This document shows, piece by piece, positions 1 through 8,366 of a DNA stretch of 40,777 nt. Both the position numbers and the translations under genes were made by a program. The stretch covers positions 1 to 40,777 of the forward strand of contig NTKX01000007.1 of NCBI GenBank assembly GCA_002457135.1, given 5' to 3'. A model generated the notes under the pieces. The model was not told where the DNA came from, did no database searches, and was given only the letters and a program-made list of their open reading frames with translations. The DNA comes from SAR116 cluster bacterium MED-G04 (GTDB lineage: Bacteria > Pseudomonadota > Alphaproteobacteria > Puniceispirillales > UBA1172). The stretch's first letter is position 1; every line of letters starts with the position of its first letter.

Positions 1-451
1 CTGAATTACTGGCAGGTTCAATCGCTTTAAGTCGTGTTTTGACCCTGGTGATCAGGCCGGTTTTATCCCCTGCCTTGGCCAGCAGTGTGACCAGATCCTT
101 GCGCTTCAGGCTGGTATAGGGGCGGCGTTGCGGGCTTGAGTTCACCGCGATGGAAACCAGCGTGATCCCGCTTTCCAGCCCTACCATGCGGAGGCTGGAC
201 AGGGGAGTGGCCTTGCGTGTCGCCGCCGCTTTCACACCAAGGTGATCAAGCGCGGCCCAGCCGTTGGGGGCCAGCTGCACACCCCCCGGCATACCCGCCC
301 GATTATCACCGATCAGCTGAACCTCCCGGCCGTTTCGTGCAAGGGCAAGCGCCATCGCCTCAGCGGCGATACCGTTCCCGGCAATAGCAACGGAATGCGC
401 CTTCGGGGACCGTTTTTTTGAAGAATTTTCAGGGGCGGCTTTTCTTGCCAT
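1..451 (-). CDS. FAD-dependent monooxygenase, UbiH/salicylate-hydroxylase type (C-terminal part outside window)
   Basis: The gene starts at the ATG at 451 on the minus strand and runs off the left edge, so only about 150 N-terminal residues are visible. After a basic tail of about 20 residues comes a Rossmann dinucleotide-binding stretch (VAIAGNGIAA, residues 21-30). Around residues 56-73 lies GGVQLAPNGWAALDHLGV, which matches the GxQLxPNGxxxLxxLG signature of class A flavoprotein monooxygenases such as UbiH and salicylate hydroxylase. These enzymes hydroxylate aromatic or quinone-type substrates using FAD, NAD(P)H and O2. The substrate cannot be told because the catalytic part is missing. 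The gene is divergent from the EamA transporter at 582. The family call is firm; the exact enzyme is open. Confidence 0.75.
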   Translation of the reverse strand, partial: MARKAAPENSSKKRSPKAHSVAIAGNGIAAEAMALALARNGREVQLIGDNRAGMPGGVQLAPNGWAALDHLGVKAAATRKATPLSSLRMVGLESGITLVSIAVNSSPQRRPYTSLKRKDLVTLLAKAGDKTGLITRVKTRLKAIEPASNS

Positions 452-581
452 TGTAAACAGGCCTCAGCAATCGGGTTGGCCTTCCCTTGCCCTCGGCTGG
501 AAGCCCCGTGGCCTTGGGGAAAGGCCGTTGGACAAGGTCGGCGACTATGCCATACTGTCGCATAAACCAATGGAATTCTCC

Positions 582-1439
582 ATGCCCGAGCGCTTCTTTC
601 CTGCTGTTTTTGTCCTCCTCTGGGCCAGCGCCTTCATCGCTGCGAAGTTTGGCCTGACCGGTGCCGGTCCGTTCAGCTTCCTTTTCACCCGCTTCGTGAT
701 TGTCGCCGGTCTGTTCGGGGTGATGGCGTGGTGGATGGGTTCGGCCATGCCCAGTCCGGGGCAATGGCCGGCACTGGTGATAGCCGGTGTGCTGATGCAT
801 GGCTTTTACCTGGGCGGGGTTTTCTTTTCCATCAGCCACGGCACTCCGGCGGGGATAGCTTCCCTCATCGTTTCGGTTCAGCCGGTGATCACCTGCCTGA
901 TCGCGCTCGTCTTTCTGAAAGAAAGGATAAGCCCCCTGCAATGGCTCGGCATCGCGCTTGGCATGGCGGGGGTGGTGGCGGTGATCTGGCCACGTCTCGG
1001 CGGGGCGGTGCCGCTGATCGGGTTGTTCAGCTGTTCGATCTCGGTGATCGCGATTTCTTTTGGAACAATCATCCAGAAACGCTTTTCCGGCACGGTTGAT
1101 CTGGTCAGCGGGAATTGCATTCAGGCGATCGCGGCGGCGGGGTTCTATCTGCTGCTGCTGGCCACGATTGAAACCTACCGCCTTGAATGGACCCTGGCCG
1201 TCAGCCTGGCGATGGTCTGGATCGTGCTGGCAATATCGCTGGGGGCGATATCAATCCTGATGCTGCTGATCCGCAAGGGACAGATGGCGGCAACATCCAG
1301 CCTGTTTTTCATGGTCCCCCCGGTCTCAGCCTTGCTGGGCTATTTCGCCTTCGGGGAGGCATTGGGGCTGCTCGGGATTGCCGGATTTCTGCTCGCCAGT
1401 GCCGGGGTCTGGCTGGTCAATCGCCCTGAAAAAAGCTAG
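582..1439 (+). CDS. EamA/DMT-superfamily transporter
   Basis: This is a hydrophobic protein of about 285 residues with roughly ten predicted membrane helices arranged as two EamA repeats. It starts MPERFFPAVFVLLWASAFIA, the usual opening of the family, and its first helix keeps the W-A-S-A-F motif. Such proteins are inner-membrane exporters or importers of amino acids, nucleobases or other metabolites, and substrate cannot be predicted from sequence. An in-frame ATG at 570 is also possible; 582 is preferred because a GGAA lies 6 bases upstream and the family normally begins close to the first helix. Only ten bases separate its stop from the next small gene, so the two are probably co-transcribed. 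Confidence 0.85.
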   Translation: MPERFFPAVFVLLWASAFIAAKFGLTGAGPFSFLFTRFVIVAGLFGVMAWWMGSAMPSPGQWPALVIAGVLMHGFYLGGVFFSISHGTPAGIASLIVSVQPVITCLIALVFLKERISPLQWLGIALGMAGVVAVIWPRLGGAVPLIGLFSCSISVIAISFGTIIQKRFSGTVDLVSGNCIQAIAAAGFYLLLLATIETYRLEWTLAVSLAMVWIVLAISLGAISILMLLIRKGQMAATSSLFFMVPPVSALLGYFAFGEALGLLGIAGFLLASAGVWLVNRPEKS

Positions 1440-1449
1440 ACTGATCACG

Positions 1450-1635
1450 ATGGATAAGGCCCCTGACACCACGATGAAACCGGCACCAGCGCAACAGGCA
1501 TCCGCTGATATTGAGCGGTGCCTTTTCTGCGGGATGCCTGAACAACTGGTCTGGGTTCACGGCCACGGCCAATGCGCGCATTGCGGGGTCAACGCCATGC
1601 CATGCTGTGATGGGGCTGCCTGCGAAATTGACTAG
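1450..1635 (+). CDS. small cysteine-rich protein with two CxxC knuckles
   Basis: This is a 61-residue protein with a CxxC pair at C24/C27 and another at C42/C45, followed by a CC at 52-53 and C58. Between the knuckles lies the stretch LVWVHGHGQC. Spacing suggests a zinc-ribbon fold binding one zinc ion. From memory, comparable short proteins with a WVHGH core occur in other marine bacteria, but no function is known to me. It begins ten bases after the EamA transporter stop. An upstream in-frame start at 1378 would overlap that gene by about 60 bases and is less likely. The conserved pattern argues for a real gene, but no function should be assigned. Confidence 0.6.
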   Translation: MDKAPDTTMKPAPAQQASADIERCLFCGMPEQLVWVHGHGQCAHCGVNAMPCCDGAACEID

Positions 1636-1650
1636 ATCTTTCGAAACCGA

Positions 1651-2628
1651 TTAAATCTTTCCGATCGGGGCGGGTTTTGCACCTGCCTTCATCGCCATTA
1701 CCGCCAGCCAGTCATGGGCAACATTGGCGGCCGCCATCGCGGTGATATCAGCGTGATCATAGGCGGGTGAAACCTCCACCAGATCAAAGCCGATCATGTT
1801 GAGCGGTGTCAGCCCGCGGATCAGTTCCAGCGCCTGCCAGCTCATCAGCCCGCCCGGGATAGGCGTTCCGGTTCCGGGCGCAAAGGCCGGGTCAAGGCAG
1901 TCAATATCGAAACTGATGTAACACGGGGTATCACCGATGCGATCGTGTATCGCGTTCAGCGTGGCATCAATGCCGTTGCGATGGACCCATGGGCTGGTCA
2001 GAATTTCAAAGCCGTGATCATGGTCATTATAGGTACGCAGCCCGACCTGGGCCGATTTCTCTGCCCGGATCAGGCCTTCATTGGCGGCGTGCAGGAACAT
2101 CGAGCCATGGTTGAGGGTTGAGCCGCCATCATCCCAGGTGTCGCAATGGGCATCGAACTGCAACAGCGCAACGGGACCGTGTTTTTCGGCATGCGCCCTG
2201 ATCAGCGGCAGGGAGACAAAATGATCACCCCCGAAGGTCAGCATCATGGTATCGCTGGCCAGAATCCCCCGGGCGTGATCGGTGATCGTCCCGGGGATGG
2301 ATTGAGGATCATGGGGGTCAAGCGCGCAATCGCCATAATCCACCACCGCCAGCGTATCAAAGATGTCAAAGCCAAAGGGAAACGCCTTGAGGCTGGCCAG
2401 TTCAGTCGACGCACCGCGAACCGCCCTCGGCCCGAACCGGCATCCCGGCCTGTTGGTCACCGCGCCATCAAAGGGGATACCGCTCACCGCAATATCCACC
2501 CCGTCCAGATCACGGCTGTATTTGCGGCGCAGAAAGCTGAGCGCACCGGCATAGGTCATTTCGTATTCCGATCCCTTGACCTCTTTCTTCATGAAGGCGG
2601 CATCGGTGCTGTTATAATCGACGGTCAT
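1651..2628 (-). CDS. speB: agmatinase / ureohydrolase (arginase family)
   Basis: The enzyme hydrolyses agmatine to putrescine and urea with a binuclear manganese centre in the cytoplasm. At 325 residues it is of usual family length. The metal-binding motifs are all visible: GGDH at residues 133-136, DAHCD at 159-163 and SFDIDCLDP near 239-247. Its start codon overlaps the stop of the upstream aminotransferase gene (ATGA), indicating translational coupling. Genes for putrescine transamination and gamma-glutamylation next door favour agmatinase over guanidinobutyrase or other guanidino-acid hydrolases of the same family, but substrate specificity inside this family cannot be read with certainty from motifs. 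The ureohydrolase call is secure; the agmatine specificity is inferred from context. Confidence 0.82.
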   Translation of the reverse strand: MTVDYNSTDAAFMKKEVKGSEYEMTYAGALSFLRRKYSRDLDGVDIAVSGIPFDGAVTNRPGCRFGPRAVRGASTELASLKAFPFGFDIFDTLAVVDYGDCALDPHDPQSIPGTITDHARGILASDTMMLTFGGDHFVSLPLIRAHAEKHGPVALLQFDAHCDTWDDGGSTLNHGSMFLHAANEGLIRAEKSAQVGLRTYNDHDHGFEILTSPWVHRNGIDATLNAIHDRIGDTPCYISFDIDCLDPAFAPGTGTPIPGGLMSWQALELIRGLTPLNMIGFDLVEVSPAYDHADITAMAAANVAHDWLAVMAMKAGAKPAPIGKI

Positions 2629-3983
2629 TTCGTTCGGCCCAGTGTTTTGAGGGTGTCATCAAGCGCGGCGGCGGCAATATCAATCAGCATGTCAATATCA
2701 TCCCGGGTGAAGGTCAGGGCAGGCGACAGGATCATGCCATCACGCACCGCCCGCATCATCAGCCCGCGCTGAATGGCATGGTCACGGCAGATCATGCCAG
2801 TCTCGCCTTCGTTTTCAAACATCACCGGGCCGTTCTTGTCGGCCACCAGTTCGATTGAGGCAAGCAGCCCGAAACTGCGGGTCTGGCCCACGAGCGGGTG
2901 ATCATCCAGCCTTGTGATCGCTTCTTTCAGGTAGGGGCCGGTATCCTCGCGAACACGGTCAATCAGCCCTTCCTTTTCGATCACGCCAAGGTTGGCCAGC
3001 GCAACGGCGGCGGCAACAGGATGACCCGAATAGGTGAAGCCATGGTAAAATTCGCCGCCATCATCAATCAGTGTCCTGGCCACGCGATTGCCCACCAGCA
3101 CCGCCGACATCGGCTGATAGCCTGAGGTCAGGCCCTTGGCGGTGGCGATCAGGTCAGGTTTAAGCCCCATGGTCTGGCTGGCGAACCATTGCCCGGTGCG
3201 GCCATAGCCGGTGATGACCTCATCAGCGACAAAGAGGATGTCATGTTCCCGGCAGATTGCCTGAATATGGTCGAAATACCCGGCGGGCGGGATGATCACC
3301 CCGCCAGCACCCTGAACAGGCTCGGCAATAAAGGCAGCGATATTGTCTGCCCCTGTTTTACTGATCTCTTCCCTCAACCAGTTGGCGGAGGTTTCAGCAA
3401 AGGTCGCTTCATCCATGTTGCCCTGATAAAGAAACCCGTAAGGCGGGCGGATCTGGTGGAAATCAGGCAGGCTTGCCCCCTGATCATGCATCGCCCCCAT
3501 GCCGCCCATGCTGGCCGCAACAGTGGTGGAGCCGTGATAGCCATAGGTGCGGCTGATGATGACCTGCTTTTCAGGTCGGCCCTCAAGCGTCCAGAAATGC
3601 CGCACCATGCGAACGATGGTGTCATTCGCCTCGGACCCCGAATTGGCGAAGAACACATGCTCGATGCCGTCGGGTGCAATCTCCACCAGCTTTTCCGACA
3701 GCCGGGCAGCAGGCTCATTACTGGTCTTGAAAAAGGTGTTGTAATAGGGCAGCCGCCGCATCTGTTCGGTGGCGGCGTTAATCAGCTCTTCACGGCCATA
3801 GCCGACATTGACGCACCACAGCCCTGCCATGCCGTCAAGAATGCGATTGCCGTCACTGTCGATGATATAATGGCCGTCAGCATCGGTGATGATCCGGGTG
3901 CCTTCGCGTTTCATGGCACTGTAATCTGTAAAAGGATGCAGATGATGCCGGATATCCGTGTCAGATAGCGTATTGCTGTTCAT
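2625..3983 (-). CDS. spuC: class III aminotransferase, putrescine/polyamine:pyruvate type
   Basis: This is a PLP-dependent omega-aminotransferase of about 452 residues. Visible motifs, numbered from the ATG at 3983, are SGSEAND (115-121), DEVITGYGRTG (254-264) and the PLP lysine K283 in ATAKGLTSGYQPM. Close relatives transfer the amino group of putrescine, cadaverine or taurine/beta-alanine to pyruvate. Its position upstream of agmatinase and divergent from PuuA/PuuB-like genes supports putrescine as substrate, giving 4-aminobutanal. A TTG five codons upstream (3998) is an alternative start but has no better ribosome site. Related beta-alanine:pyruvate transaminases cannot be excluded. The 76 bases to the divergent puuA start must hold both promoters. 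Confidence 0.8.
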   Translation of the reverse strand: MNSNTLSDTDIRHHLHPFTDYSAMKREGTRIITDADGHYIIDSDGNRILDGMAGLWCVNVGYGREELINAATEQMRRLPYYNTFFKTSNEPAARLSEKLVEIAPDGIEHVFFANSGSEANDTIVRMVRHFWTLEGRPEKQVIISRTYGYHGSTTVAASMGGMGAMHDQGASLPDFHQIRPPYGFLYQGNMDEATFAETSANWLREEISKTGADNIAAFIAEPVQGAGGVIIPPAGYFDHIQAICREHDILFVADEVITGYGRTGQWFASQTMGLKPDLIATAKGLTSGYQPMSAVLVGNRVARTLIDDGGEFYHGFTYSGHPVAAAVALANLGVIEKEGLIDRVREDTGPYLKEAITRLDDHPLVGQTRSFGLLASIELVADKNGPVMFENEGETGMICRDHAIQRGLMMRAVRDGMILSPALTFTRDDIDMLIDIAAAALDDTLKTLGRTK

Positions 3984-4059
3984 GGTAGCACCCGTCAAAA
4001 CGTTGATATAGACTGAAGTATATTGAGTTTTATCGGCTTTGGAAACAGGACAGCATCAA

Positions 4060-5415
4060 ATGACCGCCCAGGAAATCCGCGCCCGCTTTCCCGACCTTGA
4101 AACCGTCACCGCCATGTTTGCGGACAGCAACGGCATCATGCGCGGCAAGGTACTGCCGGCATCAGGGCTGGACAAACTCATGAAAGATGGTGTGTTTCTG
4201 CCCGCCAGTGTATTCGGCACCGATGCCACCGGCGAAAGCGTGGCGGAAACAGGGCTGGTCTGGGAATGCGGGGATGTTGATTTTCCATGGCGGGTGATCC
4301 CTGAAACGCTGTTTGCCATCCCTGACCGGAACGGCCGTGAGCTGGCTGTCATGATCCAGATGCTGCAACCCGATGGCGTGACCCCGCATCACCTCGACCC
4401 GCGCGGTATTCTGGCCAGCGTGATCGACCGGCTCAAGGCGAAAGGCGTGTTCCCGGTGGTCGCGCCGGAACTGGAATTCTACCTCATTGCCCGTGAAAAC
4501 GATGCTCGCGGCATGGGCCAGGCCGCGCCGATTGACGGGTTTTTGAGGCCCCAGGAAACCAACCAGATTTACGGCATTGATGCCTATCAGGAATTTGCCC
4601 CGGTGGTGGAGGCGATCAAGGATGCCTGCCGGGCGGTATCGGTGGCGGCGGATGCCGCGATCGCCGAATACGGCCGTGGCCAGTTTGAGATCAATATCAA
4701 CCATAACGGCGATATCCTGCGCGCCTGTGATGAGGCTGTGTTGCTCAGGCATCTGGCGCGGCGGGTGGCGCGCGGCTTTGGCTATGATGTCACGTTCATG
4801 GGCAAACCGTTTGGTGAGGATACCGGTTCAGGCTTTCATCTGCATGCCAGCCTGTGGGACGGGGACGGGGCCAATTTGCTGAGCGAGGATGAGGGGCAGG
4901 AGCCATGGGAAAACCCGGCCATGGCCCATGCAGCGGGCGGCATGGCAGAGCATCTGGCGGATTCCATGGCGGTCTTCGCCCCCAATGCCAATGCCTGGCG
5001 GCGGCTTCAGCCCGGGCATTACGCCCCCACGGATCGCAGCTGGGGTTACAACAACAGGACCGTGAATTTCCGCATTCCCCCGGGGGGAGCATCGGCACGG
5101 CGGCTGGAACATCGCGCCTCAAGCGCTGATATCAATCCCTATCTGGCAACCGCGCTGATTCTGGCGGCGATGGTGGAGGGCATGGAGGGCAAAATCATGC
5201 CGCCCGCCATGATCACCGGCAACGCCTATGATACACCGGACCGTACCGGCCTGCCCGTGACCTGGGCGGCCGCGCTCCAGCGTTTCAGGGAGAGTGATTT
5301 CATCGGCCGCTGGCTGGGTGAGGAATACCGCCACGTTTATGTTGAGACCAAGGATTATGAGCGGCGCACCTTTGCCAGCCGCATCTCACCACTGGAATGG
5401 GAATGGTACCGATGA
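4060..5415 (+). CDS. puuA: glutamine-synthetase-like gamma-glutamylpolyamine synthetase
   Basis: This member of the glutamine synthetase superfamily (451 residues) most likely ligates glutamate to putrescine or another polyamine using ATP, the first step of the gamma-glutamylated putrescine pathway. Visible glutamine-synthetase signatures are the metal-binding APELEFYL near residue 140, GSGFHLHASLW near 265 and the ATP/glutamate site region RSWGYNNRTVNFRIPPGG near 330. It lacks the adenylylation-type C terminus of nitrogen-assimilating GlnA. The ATG at 4060 is preceded by AGGA at 4047-4050. It overlaps the next gene by ATGA, as expected for a PuuA-PuuB pair. Other glutamyl-amine ligases such as gamma-glutamylmethylamide synthetase share the fold; the polyamine context makes PuuA the best call. 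Confidence 0.8.
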   Translation: MTAQEIRARFPDLETVTAMFADSNGIMRGKVLPASGLDKLMKDGVFLPASVFGTDATGESVAETGLVWECGDVDFPWRVIPETLFAIPDRNGRELAVMIQMLQPDGVTPHHLDPRGILASVIDRLKAKGVFPVVAPELEFYLIARENDARGMGQAAPIDGFLRPQETNQIYGIDAYQEFAPVVEAIKDACRAVSVAADAAIAEYGRGQFEININHNGDILRACDEAVLLRHLARRVARGFGYDVTFMGKPFGEDTGSGFHLHASLWDGDGANLLSEDEGQEPWENPAMAHAAGGMAEHLADSMAVFAPNANAWRRLQPGHYAPTDRSWGYNNRTVNFRIPPGGASARRLEHRASSADINPYLATALILAAMVEGMEGKIMPPAMITGNAYDTPDRTGLPVTWAAALQRFRESDFIGRWLGEEYRHVYVETKDYERRTFASRISPLEWEWYR

Positions 5416-6704
5416 TTGCAGGCTCGCCCCCCTCGATTTACGCCGATGATGTGGACTGGCCCAGCTTCGGTGAGCCGCCAGAGGGTGATCAGCATGTTGA
5501 TGTTGCCGTTGTCGGGGGCGGGTTTACCGGGGTATCGGTTGCGCTCAACCTCGCCGAGAAAGGCTATTCCGTGCATCTCTATGAGGCGGAACGGATCGGC
5601 TATGGTGCCTCGGGGCGCAATGGCGGCCAGCTCTGTCAGGGCTGGACCACGGATTTTTCCAAGGTTGCGGGCCGCCTGCCTGCATCGGACCGGCGCATGG
5701 CGTGGGATGTCGGTGTCATGGGGCGGCAGATCATCATTGACCGCTGCGAACGCCACGGCATCGACCCTGATCTGCGTTTTGGCTATCTCTATGGCGGTTT
5801 GCATCAACGCCACATGAACGAATTGCAGGATATGAAGGATGAATGGGCAGGCGAGGGGTATAAAGACCTTGAGCTGTTGCCTGATGCGGCGGCGATGGCC
5901 CCGCATATCAACACTGATGAATATGTCGGCGGTATGCTGGACCATGGCTCGGGCCATCTCAACCCGCTCAAATACCTGCATGGGCTGGCGGGGGCGGCGA
6001 AATCCGCCGGGGCCGTGATCCATGAACACTGCCGGATCAATCGCATCGTGCCCGGTGAGGGGGAAGGGGCCAGCATGCTCCATCACGATCACGGTGTGGT
6101 CAGGGCGGATCGGCTGGTGTTGGCGGGCAACGCCTATCTTGACCGCACGGCCCCGCGCATGATGCAACAACGGCTCGCGCCCGTGACCTCCGCCATCATG
6201 GCAACCGCGCCGATTTCGGATAATCAGATCAGGGACCTCATCCCCGACCGGGTGGCGGTGGCGGATTGCAACACCGCGCTCAATTACTATCGCTTTGATG
6301 CCAGGGGGCGGATGCTGTTTGGTGGCCGTGCCTCCTACCTTGCGCAGGAGGGCAATGATATCCGGCGTGACCTGACCCAGCGGATGCTGCGGGTGTTCCC
6401 CTCGCTCAAGGGCGTTGAGGTGGAAAAAACATGGTGGGGCCGCATCGGGATTACCGTTGACCGGATACCCCATTTCGGCAAGATCGGCCAGAACACCTGG
6501 TTCGTGCAGGGTTTTTCAGGCCATGGTGTCGCGCTATCGGGAACCACAGGGATGATCCTGGCGGAGGCGGTGGCGGGTGATACCGGCCGTTTTGATGCCT
6601 TCGCCTCGATCCGGCATCTGCCCTTCCCCGGCGGTATCTTCCGCACGCCCGCGCTGGCCATCGGCATGGCATGGTACAAACTGCGTGATCAGCTAAAGCT
6701 CTAA
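5412..6704 (+). CDS. puuB: FAD-dependent gamma-glutamylpolyamine oxidase (PuuB-like, DAO family)
   Basis: This is a flavoprotein of about 430 residues with an N-terminal Rossmann motif (VAVVGGGFTGVSVALNLAEKG) and the following GASGRNGGQ signature shared by PuuB and related amine oxidases. A C-terminal GFSGHGVALSGTTG region closes the FAD site. In the Puu pathway this enzyme oxidises gamma-glutamylputrescine to gamma-glutamyl-aminobutyraldehyde with release of ammonia and peroxide. Three in-frame ATGs exist (5397, 5403, 5412). The last overlaps the puuA stop as ATGA and has a purine-rich GGAATGGGAATGG before it, so it is preferred. It ends tail-to-tail with the sco gene, overlapping by 4 bases. 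The aldehyde dehydrogenase and the glutamyl hydrolase that should follow are not nearby. Confidence 0.8.
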   Translation: MIAGSPPSIYADDVDWPSFGEPPEGDQHVDVAVVGGGFTGVSVALNLAEKGYSVHLYEAERIGYGASGRNGGQLCQGWTTDFSKVAGRLPASDRRMAWDVGVMGRQIIIDRCERHGIDPDLRFGYLYGGLHQRHMNELQDMKDEWAGEGYKDLELLPDAAAMAPHINTDEYVGGMLDHGSGHLNPLKYLHGLAGAAKSAGAVIHEHCRINRIVPGEGEGASMLHHDHGVVRADRLVLAGNAYLDRTAPRMMQQRLAPVTSAIMATAPISDNQIRDLIPDRVAVADCNTALNYYRFDARGRMLFGGRASYLAQEGNDIRRDLTQRMLRVFPSLKGVEVEKTWWGRIGITVDRIPHFGKIGQNTWFVQGFSGHGVALSGTTGMILAEAVAGDTGRFDAFASIRHLPFPGGIFRTPALAIGMAWYKLRDQLKL

Positions 6705-7375
6705 CCGCTGATGAGGCGTTTCAGTTTTTCGCGGGCGAAATCGGCGGGTTCTCCCCAGGCTATGGTGCCGCTTAGTGCGCCGGTTTGGTCGTAGAGGAAT
6801 ACCGTGGCGGTGTGGTCCATGGTGTAGTCGCCGTCATCACCATCGAGCGGGACCTTGACGGCGTAGACCCCGAACCCCTTGATGGCCTCATCGATCGCGG
6901 CGCGACTGCCGCTTAACCCGATGGCCTGATCGCTCATGGAACGGATGTAATCGGCCAGGATCGCGGGGGTATCGCGTTCGGGGTCAACGGTGATGAAGAC
7001 CACTTGAGTATTGGCGGCTTGAGTATCCCCGGCTTCATTGTCCCCAACTTGAGTATCCCCAGCCTCAGAACCATCAGCCCCGATTTCATCGATCAGGCTG
7101 GTGAGGGTGTAGAGCGTGGTGGGGCAAACCTCGGGGCAATGCGTGAAGCCGAAAAAGACCGCCACCGGCCGGCCCAGCAGATCATCATTGCTGACCGGTC
7201 CATCGGATGATTGCAGGGTGAAACTGATGCTGTCCAGCCCGGGCAGGATTGATGGCACGGTTTGCTCGGCGACGCGATTGGCGACCAGCCCGACCATAGC
7301 GGCGACCAGCACAAACACCGTCACGCCGATGCTGATCAACAGCTGTTTATGAATGGATTTCGGATCTCTGCCCAT
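6701..7375 (-). CDS. SCO1/SenC-family copper chaperone for cytochrome oxidase, with an internal pentapeptide repeat insert
   Basis: This is a membrane-anchored thioredoxin-fold protein of 224 residues. An N-terminal hydrophobic helix (about residues 11-32) anchors it facing the periplasm. The copper ligands are C80 and C84 in HCPEVCPTT and H188 in YTMDHTA, all present. Sco proteins deliver copper to the CuA site of cytochrome c oxidase. Residues 103-124 form a degenerate five-residue repeat (SEAGD, TQVGD, NEAGD, TQAAN, TQ) that lies between the CxxxC helix and the next strand, where other Sco proteins have a short loop; it is encoded by a 15-bp tandem repeat. No cytochrome oxidase gene is adjacent. 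No clear Shine-Dalgarno precedes the ATG at 7375. Confidence 0.88.
   Translation of the reverse strand: MGRDPKSIHKQLLISIGVTVFVLVAAMVGLVANRVAEQTVPSILPGLDSISFTLQSSDGPVSNDDLLGRPVAVFFGFTHCPEVCPTTLYTLTSLIDEIGADGSEAGDTQVGDNEAGDTQAANTQVVFITVDPERDTPAILADYIRSMSDQAIGLSGSRAAIDEAIKGFGVYAVKVPLDGDDGDYTMDHTATVFLYDQTGALSGTIAWGEPADFAREKLKRLISG
7003..7077. repeat. 15-bp tandem repeat inside sco (about five copies)
   Basis: Five consecutive 15-base units are visible on the plus strand: cttgagtattggcgg, cttgagtatccccgg, cttcattgtccccaa, cttgagtatccccag and a diverged cctcagaaccatcag. Read on the minus strand they encode acidic pentapeptides of the form [STN]-[EQ]-[AV]-[GA]-[DN]. The period is a multiple of three, so the reading frame is kept. 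Replication slippage is the likely origin. Confidence 0.85.
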
Positions 7376-7454
7376 CAGCGATAGTTACGCCGAATTGACG
7401 CATCATGCAATGCCCCCTCTTGCCACGGCGCAGCAATCGTCTAGTCTCAATCCC

Positions 7455-8366
7455 ATGACTGAACAGCATCATGGAACAGCGTTTATTTTCGGCCTCGGGT
7501 TTTCCGGCAGGGTGCTGGCGCGGCTGTTGCTTGAGCGCGGCTGGCGGGTTCGCGGCACAAGGCGTGAAGGCATCCCGTTTGATGATCCAAGCTTGCGCGA
7601 TGTTGAGGTTTTTGCCTTTTCTGCCGGGGAAGCGATCACCGATGCTGACGCTGCCTTTGATGGCGTTACCCATGTGATTTCAACGATTGCGGTTATTGAC
7701 GGTTCTGACCCTGTGCTGGCGGCCCATGGTGATGATCTGAAATCCCTGTCACCCTGGGCAGGCTATGTTTCCGCCACCAGCGTCTATAGTGAGGCTGATG
7801 GCGGCTGGGTCACCGAGGAAAGCCCGGCTGAACCCAGCGTGCGGCGCGGCCAGTGGCGGCGCGATGCTGAAATCGCCTGGCAGGAAAGCCTGAATGCCGA
7901 GGTGTTCAGGGCGGCCGGGATTTATGGCCCCGGGCGTTCGCCCTTCCGTGATCTGCTTGCTGGCCGGGGCCGGATCATCCTGAAACCCGGCCATGCCTTT
8001 AACCGCATTCATGTTGATGATATTGCCCGGGTGCTGGTGGCGGCGATGGAACAGCCTGAGCCGCGCCGCATCATCAATCTGGCCGATGGCTCCCCTTGTG
8101 AGGCCGGGGACGTGATCCGTTATGCGGCTGATCTGCTCGGCGTTGCGGCGCCAACCCCGGTGCCGTTCGAAGACGCGGAGCTGAGCGCCATGGCGCGGAG
8201 TTTCTATGCCACCTCCCGAAAGGTTGACAGCAGCCGCATTGGCCGTGCCTTCGGGCTTGATTTGCTTTACCCTGATTACCGTGCCGGGATGCGTGCTGTG
8301 CTTGCCGCCGAACGCGCGGCCGGTATCATCCCCCACCATGATGAGGAAAATCCTGATGCCCCTTGA
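7455..8366 (+). CDS. NAD(P)-binding epimerase/dehydratase-like protein (atypical SDR)
   Basis: This is a 303-residue Rossmann protein starting MTEQHHGTAFIFGLGFSGRV, with the nucleotide-binding GLGFSG motif near residue 13. It resembles the YeeZ-like branch of the extended short-chain dehydrogenase superfamily, which keeps the fold and a sugar-epimerase-like C-terminal half (GIYGPGRSPFRDL, FNRIHVDDIARV) but lacks the standard YxxxK catalytic pair; here the equivalent region reads YVSATSVYSEADGG. Substrate is unknown. A longer reading from 7353 would run into the divergent sco promoter region and adds no conserved sequence, so the ATG at 7455 is chosen. Its end overlaps the start of the DUF1289 gene by 11 bases, suggesting co-expression. 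Confidence 0.75.
   Translation: MTEQHHGTAFIFGLGFSGRVLARLLLERGWRVRGTRREGIPFDDPSLRDVEVFAFSAGEAITDADAAFDGVTHVISTIAVIDGSDPVLAAHGDDLKSLSPWAGYVSATSVYSEADGGWVTEESPAEPSVRRGQWRRDAEIAWQESLNAEVFRAAGIYGPGRSPFRDLLAGRGRIILKPGHAFNRIHVDDIARVLVAAMEQPEPRRIINLADGSPCEAGDVIRYAADLLGVAAPTPVPFEDAELSAMARSFYATSRKVDSSRIGRAFGLDLLYPDYRAGMRAVLAAERAAGIIPHHDEENPDAP

Noticed and set aside
1636-1670. Possible duplication around the speB stop (two ATCTTTC copies 19 bp apart)
   Set aside because: Only about seven bases match and the spacing is not 16, so it was not added to the stop-codon repeat group.
5355-6473. Long open frame (372 codons) antisense to the puuB-like gene
   Set aside because: It has no recognisable domain, is rich in H, R and P as expected for a shadow frame of a high-GC gene, and the opposite strand encodes a clear FAD enzyme.
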